A program made the position numbers and the translations under genes. A stretch of DNA of 64,000 nucleotides, from the NCBI RefSeq assembly GCF_000750635.1, contig NZ_CCDM010000002.1, positions 124,001 through 188,000 of the forward strand, given 5' to 3'. Below, in pieces: positions 17,713 to 26,312 of this stretch. The notes beneath the pieces were generated by a model. The model did no database searches and was not told the DNA's origin. It saw only the letters and a program-made list of their open reading frames with translations. This DNA comes from Oceanobacillus jeddahensis (GTDB taxonomy: Bacteria; Bacillota; Bacilli; Bacillales; Amphibacillaceae). Each line of letters starts with the position of its first letter. Position 1 is the first letter of the stretch.

Positions 17713-18237
17713 TTGGAATTTAAAACGGACAGGTTACTGATTAGACCATTTAATGAAAATGACTTACAGGATGTATTTCATCTTTATAATAATGACGCTA
17801 CCTGTAAATATCTTTTGCATGATAAGTGGACTGATGAAAATAAACAAGAAGAGTTTCATAAAAAATTGAAGAATAATGTACTCACAAAAGAGACTCCTTT
17901 AAATTTGGCAGTAGTAAGCGGCGCGGAAGTAATTGGTGATTTGGCTGTATGGTATACAGAGATGAAAGATACGGTTGAAATTGGCTATACATTTTCACAA
18001 GAAGCTTCGGGGAAAGGCTACGCAACGGAGGCTGTAAGTAGCTTAGTGAAGAGGCTGTTTGCTGAATATGATGTGCATCGTATCCAAGCGAATTTGGATG
18101 CGAGGAATGAAGCGTCACAAAAATTATGTGAGCGTATAGGGATGAGAAAAGAAGCGCATTTTATTCAGGATTTTTGGAGTAAAGGGGAATGGACAGATAG
18201 TATTGTGTATGGAATGCTGCTTTCGGATTTAGATTAA
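17713..18237 (+). CDS. GNAT family N-acetyltransferase
   Basis: This 174-residue acetyltransferase is of the RimJ/RimL type. It opens LLIRPFNENDLQDVFHLY. The acetyl-CoA loop is YTFSQEASGKGYATEAVSSLV, in which the usual R/Q-x-x-G-x-G/A is Q-E-A-S-G-K-G-Y-A. HRIQANLDARNEASQKLCERIGM is the closing motif of the family. The start is TTG 17713 after GGAGG. Substrates of such proteins range from ribosomal proteins to antibiotics and are not predictable here. Confidence 0.9.
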   Translation: MEFKTDRLLIRPFNENDLQDVFHLYNNDATCKYLLHDKWTDENKQEEFHKKLKNNVLTKETPLNLAVVSGAEVIGDLAVWYTEMKDTVEIGYTFSQEASGKGYATEAVSSLVKRLFAEYDVHRIQANLDARNEASQKLCERIGMRKEAHFIQDFWSKGEWTDSIVYGMLLSDLD

Positions 18238-18244
18238 AGTGGAA

Positions 18245-18455
18245 GTTCAAAAAGTCCAATAAAAATGACACGGCGAATTTCTGCGTTGGCTTGCTTTTCC
18301 GGTGGGACTGGGACTGCGATTACTCATCCCATCGAAGAGCTTTTGCGATTACTCGCCCCATCAAAAGCGCTACTCACGTATCTAATAACATACGTTGTGT
18401 TCCTCAAAGCTTCGCCGCCTTGAACTTCTTGGTCCTATTTATCGGACTTTTGAAC
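18245..18455. repeat. R2 inverted-repeat element, copy 1
   Basis: The element runs from GTTCAAAAAGTCCAATAAA to GGTCCTATTTATCGGACTTTTGAAC, i.e. imperfect inverted ends. It encloses two units of the GCGATTACTCGCCCC type. Copy 2 is at 55389-55723. The sequence has no coding content and accounts for most of the 18238-18664 gap. Confidence 0.7.
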
Positions 18456-18664
18456 ACGCATTTAAAAGAATGTTTGCAATTTGAGCATATCTAACCGCCA
18501 TCCGATTGGTCTTATTTATTTATTTTCTAAATGATTTATGATGCTTCCATGCAAAGAGTCTCAGCAATATGATAGAATTAAAATGTAAGGGCATACAATC
18601 ATAGGAATGTAACGCTGTTTTTTGTTGATTAATACGAGCTCAAATTGAGAAAGGAAGGATAGGC

Positions 18665-20155
18665 ATGAAAGATTTAATTGCAAAGCAAAATTTTACGGAT
18701 GAGGAATTAAAGACATTAAAAAATAACTCCTCATGGAGCTGTGATACTTTTGTTATTATGGCAGATGTTTCTGAAGAAGAGGCTACCATTCTTTCAAAAA
18801 ATAGTGATAGAGTTGAGTATGATGCACAACCGTTAATGTATTATCCGAAAAAGACATATGGCCCTCATGAAAAATTAAAATTAGGAAATGTCACGATTGA
18901 CCAAGTAGAAGAAACTTATGAACATTTAGGCTCTTCTCCTTATTGGTGCTGGGGCTATGAAGAAGGTATAAATGTTCATGGTGTGGCGATTGGGAATGAA
19001 GCTATTTTTACTAAAGATGTCGCAGAGAAAATGCAAGCGGTTAAAGACGGAGAACATGTAGAGTATGGAATTATCGGTATGGAATTTATCCGATTAGGAC
19101 TGGAAAGAGCGAAAACCGCTCGTGAAGCAGTAAATGTAATTACCGGTTTGCTTGCAGAATATGGCCAGTTTTCTTCGGGAAACCCTGCCGTTCAGCCGGA
19201 AGATGGAGCTTACGATAACTCGTTTATTATTGCTGATAAAGATGAATCCTATGTTTTAGAAACGGTTGGTAAACACTTTATGGCCAAAAGAGTCTCAAAG
19301 GGAACCACAGCCATTTCTAATGAGCCAAGTATTCGGACGGAGTGGGATTTAGCATCTGATGGAATTATTGATTATGCGATTGAAAAGGGCTGGTGGGAAG
19401 AAGAACGGCGGTCAGAATTCGATTTTGCAAAAGCTTTTTTGGATTTTGAAAAACCATTACAACTCTCTCATATCCGAGTGCAACGAATGAAGCAGCTGTT
19501 AAAAGAAGGTTTAGATAATCATCAAGGTCAGATCGGTTTACCTTGGTCCAGACGGATTATGCGCGATCATTATGAAGATACTTTCTTAGAAGGTCCATAT
19601 ATGAATGCTGCTCTCCCGGACTTTTTAACTGTCTGTATGCACCATTCACCTGCAGAATTTACTTGGGGGAATACAGCGTCATCGTCTCAGTTTATTTTGC
19701 CTAAAGAAAAGGATCGTTTTCCTGTAATGTGGTGGCTGGCAGGAGTGCCATGTACCGGTGTGTATATCCCTTTTTATCCTGAAGCAGGCCCAATAAATCC
19801 GATACTATCTAAGGCTGGTACGTATGGTAAACATGCAATGGCACCTCAGGATGCTGCAGTCGACTCTTATAAAGAGGACTCTTTCTGGTGGATCATGCGT
19901 GATTTGCTCGAGACCGCTAAAGGGGACGCCTATGGTGAAAAGTTCAATGTACGTCAACCAATTATACGAAAGGTATATAATGATTTAGAGAGGAAGTGGC
20001 TTCTGGAAGCTAAAAATGTAGAAGAAAAAGCAATGGACTTAAAATTAAAAAATGATGAAGGTTACAAGCAGATTTTAAGTGAATTTAGTGATAAGTGTGT
20101 TATGGAAGCACTTGAAACAACTAAAAATCTAAAGGATATGATTCAAAAAGTATAG
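18665..20155 (+). CDS. C69 family peptidase (secernin/dipeptidase-like)
   Basis: This Ntn-hydrolase of peptidase family C69 has 496 residues. The nucleophile is expected at the cysteine of SSWSCDTFVIM near residue 26, so an N-terminal propeptide of about 25 residues would be removed or, as in secernins, retained. Conserved elements ILSKNSDR and the NSFIIADKDESYVLETVGKHF region support the family. There is no signal peptide. It is followed 58 nt later by a VOC gene that may share the transcript. Substrate preference (dipeptides or penicillin-like amides) is not predictable. Confidence 0.85.
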   Translation: MKDLIAKQNFTDEELKTLKNNSSWSCDTFVIMADVSEEEATILSKNSDRVEYDAQPLMYYPKKTYGPHEKLKLGNVTIDQVEETYEHLGSSPYWCWGYEEGINVHGVAIGNEAIFTKDVAEKMQAVKDGEHVEYGIIGMEFIRLGLERAKTAREAVNVITGLLAEYGQFSSGNPAVQPEDGAYDNSFIIADKDESYVLETVGKHFMAKRVSKGTTAISNEPSIRTEWDLASDGIIDYAIEKGWWEEERRSEFDFAKAFLDFEKPLQLSHIRVQRMKQLLKEGLDNHQGQIGLPWSRRIMRDHYEDTFLEGPYMNAALPDFLTVCMHHSPAEFTWGNTASSSQFILPKEKDRFPVMWWLAGVPCTGVYIPFYPEAGPINPILSKAGTYGKHAMAPQDAAVDSYKEDSFWWIMRDLLETAKGDAYGEKFNVRQPIIRKVYNDLERKWLLEAKNVEEKAMDLKLKNDEGYKQILSEFSDKCVMEALETTKNLKDMIQKV

Positions 20156-20213
20156 GTTGCTTTTGCAGGCCAGCTTAAGTGAGTAAACGAGGAGAGCTAA
20201 AAGGAGAGATGTT

Positions 20214-20570
20214 TTGGTGGATAATCCTATCTTAAAACAAATTGGAACTGTATTTATCCCAGTAAGTAACATAGAAAGGGCAAGAAATTGGTATTGCGAT
20301 ATTTTAGGGTTAAAAGCAGATGGAGAAATTCTGTTTGATCATCTTTACGTAATTCCTATGGAGGGCACAGGAATTGTATTAGATAGTAAGATTTATGCAA
20401 AAGATAATATTTTTAAAGCACCAGCATTTCACCTGAATACCAAAAACATTGAAGAAGCCTTTCAATACATGAAAAATAAAGGCGTTCATTTGGTTACAGA
20501 GGTTGAGCATCATCATTATTTTAATTTTAAAGATCCGGATGGGAATATGTTAATGATTAGTGAATGCTAA
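20214..20570 (+). CDS. VOC family protein
   Basis: This is a short single-domain VOC protein of 118 residues. The unit IGTVFIPVSNIERARNWYCDILGL opens it and HYFNFKDPDGNMLMISEC closes it, with a DPDGN turn and a glutamate as a possible metal ligand. The start is TTG 20214 or GTG 20217 after AAGGAGAG. The function is unknown beyond the glyoxalase/dioxygenase fold. Confidence 0.83.
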   Translation: MVDNPILKQIGTVFIPVSNIERARNWYCDILGLKADGEILFDHLYVIPMEGTGIVLDSKIYAKDNIFKAPAFHLNTKNIEEAFQYMKNKGVHLVTEVEHHHYFNFKDPDGNMLMISEC

Positions 20571-20600
20571 TCTAAAAGTAATAGAAACTGAATCAGAATT

Positions 20601-20646
20601 AGAATGGTAAATAATGGGGCAGGCTTGGTCCGATATTTACCATTCT
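20601..20646. terminator. bidirectional terminator candidate
   Basis: A perfect 13-bp stem (AGAATGGTAAATA/TATTTACCATTCT) with a 20-nt loop lies between two convergent genes. T runs are weak on both sides. Confidence 0.5.
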
Positions 20647-20663
20647 GGAATTTACGTCAAAAT

Positions 20664-21350
20664 CTAACCTGACCTCAAAGGTAAAAAAGCATAATCTCCA
20701 TCTTTTAGAATTTCCCCTTTACGAATGGAAATAGGATATTTAAAGATCGGACCGTCCAGTACAGTAGTATGGAATTCCCCGCCTTCTCCACAAGGATCAA
20801 TTCCACGGTTTACAAGCTCCTGTATGTATTCATGGTCTAACGTTCGTCCTAAATCTTCTTCCCGCATGCCAAGAGATAGATTAACCGTTACAACTGTTGC
20901 TGCAAACCCTAAATCAATGAATTCTTTGACAACTTGTCTGTGGTCCATTTCCCATAGAGGCATTCCCAGCTTTAATCCAGCTTTTTTGGTAACTTCTTCG
21001 TGCCAGCAGCCATGGGCGGGCATATCCAAGTCGCCGGTTACCAGCACTTCTGCCCCCTTGTTTTTTGCCTTTACTAACAGATCTATAAATACTGTTTCAT
21101 AATCTTCCCAGCTGGCAGCAGCAGTATATACGGGCAATCCGATGGAGTCAGCTTGGGCATGTATAATCTCTGGAGGCATGTTATGGGACCTGGATCGTTT
21201 TCCCTCTTCCTCCATCATGACAATCAGTCCAATTGCTTTTCCAACCTTCATTGATTGATAAAGTGCTAAAGAACCATCTTTCCCGCCACTGAAAGAAGCA
21301 ATAAATTTATGACCGTGGGCATTATTTTTCCAATTCATGGATGCTGTCAT
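20664..21350 (-). CDS. Dph6-related ATP pyrophosphatase
   Basis: This PP-loop ATPase has 228 residues, with the motif FSGGKDGSLAL near residues 19-29 and GDLDMPAHGCWHEEVTKKAGL as the DUF71/Dph6 signature. In archaea and eukaryotes the family completes diphthamide synthesis. Bacteria lack diphthamide, so this protein must amidate or activate something else, possibly a cobalamin precursor or a small metabolite. The start is ATG 21350 with GGAGGAAG upstream. It is monocistronic. Confidence 0.85.
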   Translation of the reverse strand: MTASMNWKNNAHGHKFIASFSGGKDGSLALYQSMKVGKAIGLIVMMEEEGKRSRSHNMPPEIIHAQADSIGLPVYTAAASWEDYETVFIDLLVKAKNKGAEVLVTGDLDMPAHGCWHEEVTKKAGLKLGMPLWEMDHRQVVKEFIDLGFAATVVTVNLSLGMREEDLGRTLDHEYIQELVNRGIDPCGEGGEFHTTVLDGPIFKYPISIRKGEILKDGDYAFLPLRSG

Positions 21351-21364
21351 TTTTATCTTCCTCC

Positions 21365-21626
21365 TTTATCACGGAGAACCGCCCGTAAAACTCCCGCCAC
21401 AAAATAAAGAGCGAAAATAAATTTATTTAGGCGGGAGATAACGGGCGCTAATTCCCTGAATCACTTAGGCTAATTCAGTGGGAGAATGAAGGAAGCAGAC
21501 TAAGTTCGCGACGTCCTGGGACTGGGGCTGCGATTACTCGCCCCATCGAAGAGCTTTTGCGGTTACTCATCCCACCGTAAAGAGTTGTGCGTCGAAAAAC
21601 TCCCACTGAATGAAGTTTCGTTTTAT
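21365..21626. repeat. R1 interspersed palindromic repeat, copy 3
   Basis: This is the best preserved copy. CGCCCGT and CTCCCGCC at the left pair with GGCGGGAG and CGGGCG about 45 nt on. ATTCAGTGGGAG pairs with CTCCCACTGAAT around the D-type module at 21495-21594. It sits directly upstream of the Dph6-like gene's ribosome site. Confidence 0.85.
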
Positions 21627-21713
21627 ATGAATGACTTTTTCGATACCTTTTCTTCCTTCATTTTATCATGGCTGGGATTAATTAGATGTGATTATTTTTC
21701 GTCAATCTTGATT

Positions 21714-22181
21714 TTAATCTTTGTTTTGTCTCGGCGTGAACCTTTTCTTAACAAAGTTTAAGAGAGAACCGACTGCTCCAGTTATTGCCCCCACTACGAT
21801 ACCGGTCGTTACACCGCTAAAGAACGCAAATGTACGGACGATAATATTTGATACAGCTTGCGGCAGGTTACTGAAGTTACCTCCCAATTGAATAGACGTA
21901 TCCATAGCTACATTCCATAAAATTTGGTGCACGATTGCTAAAAATATACCATAGAAAAAGCCAGTGAGCAGTAGAGACAAAAAGGGTTTGTTTACATTTT
22001 TTAAAACAATATAAGCAAGCCATATGATAATTGGTATAAAAACGAGCAGGCTATTTACTGTGCTTCCTTCCTCAATAATGGATAAATCATGTAAAATGAC
22101 ACGGGGCACACCTAGCAGAGAGAGTACTATTAACGTAAGCACCGGTACACCTAAATAATTATTTATTTTTTGAATGAACAT
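21714..22181 (-). CDS. hypothetical membrane protein
   Basis: This protein of about 155 residues has four predicted helices (residues 8-24, 36-56, 62-84 and 108-135) and a basic C-terminus. The last helix is glycine and alanine rich (GIVVGAITGAVGS). ATG 22181 is chosen for its AAAGGAG at 8 nt; the longer frame from 22229 lacks one. I cannot place it in a named family. Confidence 0.7.
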   Translation of the reverse strand: MFIQKINNYLGVPVLTLIVLSLLGVPRVILHDLSIIEEGSTVNSLLVFIPIIIWLAYIVLKNVNKPFLSLLLTGFFYGIFLAIVHQILWNVAMDTSIQLGGNFSNLPQAVSNIIVRTFAFFSGVTTGIVVGAITGAVGSLLNFVKKRFTPRQNKD

Positions 22182-22451
22182 CAAGAGAACTCCTTTCTTT
22201 ATTGAAATAACTATCTTTTTCTCTTGCAATTCATATCATAAGAGTAATATCTTAAAGAAATCTAAATCGTTTATTAAATATTTATTAAATGATGGGTGCA
22301 ACGAATTACTTGATGAATAGGCATTATATTATCGAGTGTATTTTCTTTGTTTGGAATATACAGATATTTTAGACAAAATGATGTAATCATTGTTGATTCG
22401 GGTTAAAATAATGGTAAAGGAATTCCATTATTTAATATGGGAGGGGTAGCT

Positions 22452-22601
22452 ATGGTTATCGGCGGTTTTATGTGTTTGGGAATAGGCATTGGCTTATTTA
22501 CTGGGAATGTTGCAGCAGGGACAATGATAGGGATAGGATTAGGTTTGGTTGGAGAAGCGTTGTTTCAGAAGTTTGGGAAACATACAGATGAGGAGTCGTA
22601 A
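22452..22601 (+). CDS. small glycine-rich membrane protein
   Basis: This 49-residue ORF has GGGAGGGG 5 nt before its ATG. It reads MVIGGFMCLGIGIGLFTGNV and continues through a second GxxxG-rich stretch (GTMIGIGLGLVGE) to a charged tail KFGKHTDEES. The glycine-zipper spacing suggests one membrane hairpin. The clean ribosome site and typical small-membrane-protein composition support a real gene. The function is unknown. Confidence 0.6.
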   Translation: MVIGGFMCLGIGIGLFTGNVAAGTMIGIGLGLVGEALFQKFGKHTDEES

Positions 22602-22786
22602 CAGTAATAGGGCACGATAAAAGATTATATAAAAAAACAATTCCATTTCTGAAAAGAGGGCACTTTATATGAAAATAAATACAAATGAAGTTCGGTATTG
22701 AGAAATGCTCGTTGGGTAATTTTTATAAGAAAATATTTATTTTAGCATTTATATATACACTGTTAGCTAAGAACTCAGAAAGGGAT

Positions 22787-22836
22787 AATGTAAAGAAGCA
22801 AAGGAATATATATTCATACCTTTGCTTCTTTACATT
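22787..22836 (-). terminator. long perfect hairpin at the yjzC stop
   Basis: A perfect 18-bp inverted repeat (AATGTAAAGAAGCAAAGG and its complement) with a 14-nt loop begins at the yjzC stop codon. It is probably the yjzC terminator; the following minus-strand bases (ATCCCTTTC) contain few T. Confidence 0.6.
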
Positions 22837-23050
22837 AATTCGTACTTCGGCTATTCCGCGGGCTTGGATGGGATTGACTACGTTTGTTTTTCCAAACACG
22901 GTCATTGTTCTTTGTTTCTGGAAACTTTTCTCCAGCTTTCATCGAAATTTGCTGTGGATCTTCTACATTGCTGCCTGTTTCACCAACTTCAATATAGACC
23001 CCGTTATTTGGAACTTTCTCTCCACCCTTAAATTGGCTGATTTCACCCAT
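22835..23050 (-). CDS. yjzC: YjzC family protein
   Basis: This small conserved Bacillus protein has 71 residues. Its hallmarks are MGEISQFKGGEKVPNNGVYI, EVGETGS, AGEKFPET and RVWKNKR. The family is usually near 60 residues; here about a dozen residues (SQSHPSPRNSRSTN) trail after the normal end and run into the hairpin, suggesting loss of the ancestral stop codon. ATG 23050 follows AAGGAGG. The function is unknown. Confidence 0.85.
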   Translation of the reverse strand: MGEISQFKGGEKVPNNGVYIEVGETGSNVEDPQQISMKAGEKFPETKNNDRVWKNKRSQSHPSPRNSRSTN

Positions 23051-23230
23051 TATAAAAACCTCCTTGTTATACCTCAAACTTATTATGAGGAATGATTAAT
23101 AAATCTATGAATGGAAAAAATTAATAATGGATGAACTTTTTTCTTCTGCCACGATGAAATGACCTTGGTGGGGCGAGTAACTGGAGTACCAATCGTTATG
23201 ATGAAAAATAGCTTCTCTCAACCCTATATT

Positions 23231-23941
23231 TCACCACAGGTTCCAAGGAAATTGATTAGGAGGTCGTGATTCTACTTTTATTTCTTCTTTTTTAGTAGGA
23301 TGTTCAATTGCAAGGGTTTCTGACCATAAAGCAATTTGCTCACCAGTCTTATTCCATTTTTCCCCGTATTTTTGATCTCCATAAAGCGGCAAATTGCGGG
23401 AGGAGAATTGTACACGAATTTGATGTGGTCTGCCGGTGTGTAGTTTGATGGAAAGCAAACTCAAATTTTTTTTACTCCCGAGTACTTCGTATTCTAACTT
23501 TGCCTTTTTCGCATTTTTATTATTTGCATGTGTGGTGTAAACTTTATTTTCCTGTTCATCTTTGACTAAATAGTCTTTTAGCAAGGCTTGCTTTTTATCA
23601 GGTATCCCCCGTACGACAGCTAAATATTTCTTTTCTACAGCCTGTCTGCGAATTGCATCTGACAGTCGGGACGCTGCTTTAGACGTTTTTGAAAATACCA
23701 TTACACCTCCTACTGGGCGATCAAGACGATGGACTAGCGCCAAGTAAACATTGCCTGGTTTTTGATAACGAACTTTTATATCTTTCTTTAAGAAATTTAG
23801 TAAATCTTGGTCTTTAGACTGATCTTCCTGTACAGGAACGTTGACAGGCTTTTCTACAAAAAGTAAATGATTGTCCTCATAAAGAATTGGAACATTCACA
23901 GGTAAAAACTCCTTTATTTCATTCTGAAGCAATGATAACAT
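23231..23941 (-). CDS. RluA family pseudouridine synthase
   Basis: This RNA pseudouridine synthase has about 236 residues. The catalytic motif HRLDRPVGGVMVFSKT carries the essential aspartate, and LHTGRPHQIRVQFSS is the RluA signature near the C-terminus. No S4 domain is present at the N-terminus, so the protein is the short form. The start is uncertain: ATG 23941 is given, and a TTG at 23959 is possible; neither has a clear ribosome site. The target rRNA or tRNA position is unknown. Confidence 0.88.
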   Translation of the reverse strand: MLSLLQNEIKEFLPVNVPILYEDNHLLFVEKPVNVPVQEDQSKDQDLLNFLKKDIKVRYQKPGNVYLALVHRLDRPVGGVMVFSKTSKAASRLSDAIRRQAVEKKYLAVVRGIPDKKQALLKDYLVKDEQENKVYTTHANNKNAKKAKLEYEVLGSKKNLSLLSIKLHTGRPHQIRVQFSSRNLPLYGDQKYGEKWNKTGEQIALWSETLAIEHPTKKEEIKVESRPPNQFPWNLW

Positions 23942-24035
23942 AGTAGTTTTTTTTATCAAGAGATTGGACCATGGTATGATTAGCAGAAGAGAGCGTGTGG
24001 TAATGGAACAAAAAGAAGAGAAGAGGAGTGAACTT

Positions 24036-24419
24036 ATGAAGTTTAATAAGCTAATACCTGAATTATCGGTTAAAGATATACAACAATCAAAACATTTTTA
24101 TATAAAGATTCTCGGATTTCAACTTGACTATGAACGAGTAGAAGACAAGTTTGCCTTTATTTCATTAGAAGAAGCTCAGATCATGATTGAAGAAAGTAAT
24201 GGTGTTTGGCAGACTGGTGCACTGGAATATCCGTATGGGAGAGGAATTAATTTTCAAATCGAAGTAGAAGATGTAGAACCTATACTACAGAATATAAAGA
24301 AACATAATGTACCTCTATTTAGCAATGTTATGGTAAATAACTATAGCGACTTTATTCAAAAAGAATTCATTGTTCAAGACCCTGATGGTTACTTGCTGAG
24401 GTTTTGCCAGGATAAATAG
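24036..24419 (+). CDS. VOC family protein, bleomycin-resistance-like
   Basis: This protein of about 127 residues opens KLIPELSVKDIQQSKHFYIKILGF. EEAQIMIEESNGVW in the middle and FIVQDPDGYLLRFCQD at the end follow the pattern of bleomycin-binding proteins. The start is ATG 24036 after GAGGAG; the frame is open further 5' without a signal. Such proteins bind drugs or act as small glyoxalases. No resistance claim is made. Confidence 0.83.
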   Translation: MKFNKLIPELSVKDIQQSKHFYIKILGFQLDYERVEDKFAFISLEEAQIMIEESNGVWQTGALEYPYGRGINFQIEVEDVEPILQNIKKHNVPLFSNVMVNNYSDFIQKEFIVQDPDGYLLRFCQDK

Positions 24420-24525
24420 AAGTTAATTCATTCAAAAATAAAAATGGATTTATGTTATAATAATGAACGCGTTTTCATAATGCGTAAAAATAAAAATAAT
24501 TCATGAAAGAAGTGGGGGAATAATC

Positions 24526-24993
24526 GTGGGAGATGAGAAGCTGATGGAACGGGCGGTAGAAATTGCTCAAAAAAGTGCAGTCACTGGTGGCGGTCCATTT
24601 GGAGCAATTGTTGTCAAAGAAGGAGAAATTATTGGTAACGGGAATAATCAAGTTACAGCAACGAACGATCCCACAGCACATGCAGAGGTACAAGCGATTC
24701 GGGAGGCGTGCAAAAGATTGGATAGTTTTCAATTAGCAGGTTGTGAAATCTACACCAGCTGTGAACCTTGCCCAATGTGCATTGGAGCAATCTATTGGGC
24801 CAGGCCAAAGGCAGTTTATTATGCTGCTTCTCAAAAAGAAGCTGCAGAAGCTGGGTTTGATGATCATTTTATTTACGAACAAATTGCGCTTCCCGTGGAA
24901 GAACGTGATATACAGATGAAACAAGTTAGGACAGATAAGTACGATATGCCATTTCAAATTTGGAAAAATTCCGACGATAAAATGTCTTATTAG
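24526..24993 (+). CDS. guaD: guanine deaminase (cytidine deaminase fold)
   Basis: This nucleoside/base deaminase has 155 residues. The zinc site is made by HAE (residues near 53-55) and PCPMC (near 82-86); the proton-shuttling glutamate is in HAEVQAI. The C-terminal segment (RDIQMKQVRTDKYDMPFQIW) and the length match Bacillus GuaD, which converts guanine to xanthine. It has a GTG start at 24526. It is monocistronic with a strong hairpin after it. A related tRNA adenosine deaminase would differ in the C-terminus. Confidence 0.85.
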   Translation: MGDEKLMERAVEIAQKSAVTGGGPFGAIVVKEGEIIGNGNNQVTATNDPTAHAEVQAIREACKRLDSFQLAGCEIYTSCEPCPMCIGAIYWARPKAVYYAASQKEAAEAGFDDHFIYEQIALPVEERDIQMKQVRTDKYDMPFQIWKNSDDKMSY

Positions 24994-25036
24994 CATAGAT
25001 ACTGAATTTAGTGGAAAACGGTAATATTATGAATGA

Positions 25037-25086
25037 AGAGACGATCCCAGTAAGATGTTTTGAAAAGAGTTAGAGGGATCGTCTCT
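25037..25086. terminator. bidirectional terminator
   Basis: A perfect 12-bp stem AGAGACGATCCC/GGGATCGTCTCT lies between convergent guaD and the DoxX gene. Confidence 0.7.
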
Positions 25087-25105
25087 TGTTGATAAATGAT
25101 GGAAC

Positions 25106-25486
25106 TTATTGTGGCTGTATTTTCATTACAGATTCAACGTGGATCAATCGTATAAGCAATCCAATCAGTAGTAGTAAGTACATGATAGGCAGAATAGCAT
25201 CAGCAAAAGCATTTATCATCAGATTTGAAGCGATAATACCTAGCAACAGAATGAGTACGAGGAGTGAAGAAAGTACGGCAATACGACGCCAACGATAACC
25301 AGCAATCAGTCCAAGTGCCGCAATCAATTCAATAACTCCAATGAAGTACATGAAGATCGGCGGATAACCGAATGGGTCTGAATACATTTCGATGATTTGC
25401 TCTGTATTTGAAAATAGTTTCGTTAATCCTGCCATTAAAAATACAAGTATTAGTACCCCTTGTCCGATGTGACTTAACCATTTCAT
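25106..25486 (-). CDS. DoxX family membrane protein
   Basis: This protein of about 126 residues has four membrane helices of the DoxX/SURF4 type (GQGVLILVFLMAGLTKLF, then FMYFIGVIELIAALGLIAGY). It is probably a quinone-linked or redox-associated membrane protein; no reaction can be given. It is the last gene of a short minus-strand group with a SnoaL-like gene and two very small ORFs. Confidence 0.82.
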   Translation of the reverse strand: MKWLSHIGQGVLILVFLMAGLTKLFSNTEQIIEMYSDPFGYPPIFMYFIGVIELIAALGLIAGYRWRRIAVLSSLLVLILLLGIIASNLMINAFADAILPIMYLLLLIGLLIRLIHVESVMKIQPQ

Positions 25487-25524
25487 TTTTAAAACACTCC
25501 TCATTTAGAATAGAATGTTGCAAC

Positions 25525-25584
25525 TTAACCTTCCAAATAATCTACAAGTTCTTTCTGACGATTGTCTTTTTTGTATAAAGCCAT
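25525..25584 (-). CDS. very small ORF (19 aa), possibly a truncated gene
   Basis: The ORF reads MALYKKDNRQKELVDYLEG then stop. A proper AAGGAG lies upstream, within the end of the SnoaL-like gene. It may be a genuine tiny ORF or the beginning of a gene whose remainder was deleted before the DoxX gene. Confidence 0.35.
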   Translation of the reverse strand: MALYKKDNRQKELVDYLEG

Positions 25585-25587
25585 GTA

Positions 25588-25947
25588 TTATTTTTCTCCT
25601 TCAAAGAGATCATTCCGTAAATCATAGCCGAAATAGACATCAATTTCTTCAATTTTGTTTCCTACGACGTTGAAATACTCCATATTTCGAAAGTTTACTC
25701 CAGAAATCAAACGACATTCATAACGTATAACAGCTTTATTTCCATCCACCAGTAAGTTTTGAATTTCATAAGTATCAATATGTTTACAGCTAGGCCAGCA
25801 TCTTTGCATATAAGCTTCCTTATTAATGGAATTGTCGACAGGACTGGTAAAATGAAAATTTGTACTTAATAAACCTTCCAACATCGTCCTGTTTTTCGTT
25901 TCGTATGCCGAAAAATACTGTCGTACTAAATTTGAGATAGACTTCAT
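25588..25947 (-). CDS. SnoaL-like/NTF2-fold protein
   Basis: This 119-residue cone-shaped alpha+beta protein contains LVRQYFSAYETKNRTMLEGLLSTNFHFTSP, the typical opening, and ends with EEIDVYFGYDLRND strands. Members are isomerases, cyclases or binding proteins; no catalytic residues can be named with certainty. The start overlaps by ATGA the stop of a 25-codon ORF upstream. Confidence 0.82.
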   Translation of the reverse strand: MKSISNLVRQYFSAYETKNRTMLEGLLSTNFHFTSPVDNSINKEAYMQRCWPSCKHIDTYEIQNLLVDGNKAVIRYECRLISGVNFRNMEYFNVVGNKIEEIDVYFGYDLRNDLFEGEK

Positions 25948-26021
25948 TTTTTCACTCCTTCACTCATTGAAGTCGGAAAATAATACTGTTCCGTCAGATG
26001 GACATATAGATTATTTTCCAT
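25944..26021 (-). CDS. small ORF (25 aa) coupled to the SnoaL-like gene
   Basis: A GGGAGGG ribosome site precedes ATG 26021, and the ORF stops in an ATGA overlap with the next start, the usual sign of translational coupling. It reads MENNLYVHLTEQYYFPTS and seven more residues. It may be a leader or a fragment. Between it and 26313 I see no further feature. Confidence 0.4.
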   Translation of the reverse strand: MENNLYVHLTEQYYFPTSMSEGVKK

Positions 26022-26312
26022 TGTTTCCCTCCCTTTTTTAGAAAGCGATTACCTTAGCAAATATATCGTAGCATGTCCGCAAGATTTACATTTCTTATCG
26101 ATTGCTTTTCTAAAGAGCATGAAAGAGAAATTGAACTTATTGACTTCAAATAAAGGGCGATATAGAGAAATCTCTTAAAAAACTGTATAGAATTCGGTGA
26201 AGATACGTAACAAAATATCGCAATCTAAAAGAAATGCTTGGAGCTAAAAAAGTTTACAATATCATAAACACCAATAACTACCTAATTTAAAAGAAATGAA
26301 AGGAGAAATATT

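Noticed and set aside
5287-21626. CRISPR array
   Set aside because: R1 copies are long, few, palindromic and separated by kilobases with genes between them; there is no repeat-spacer pattern and no cas gene.
22685-23095. 136-codon plus-strand ORF opposite yjzC
   Set aside because: It is antisense to the recognisable yjzC gene, spans the perfect hairpin, and its start lacks a ribosome site.
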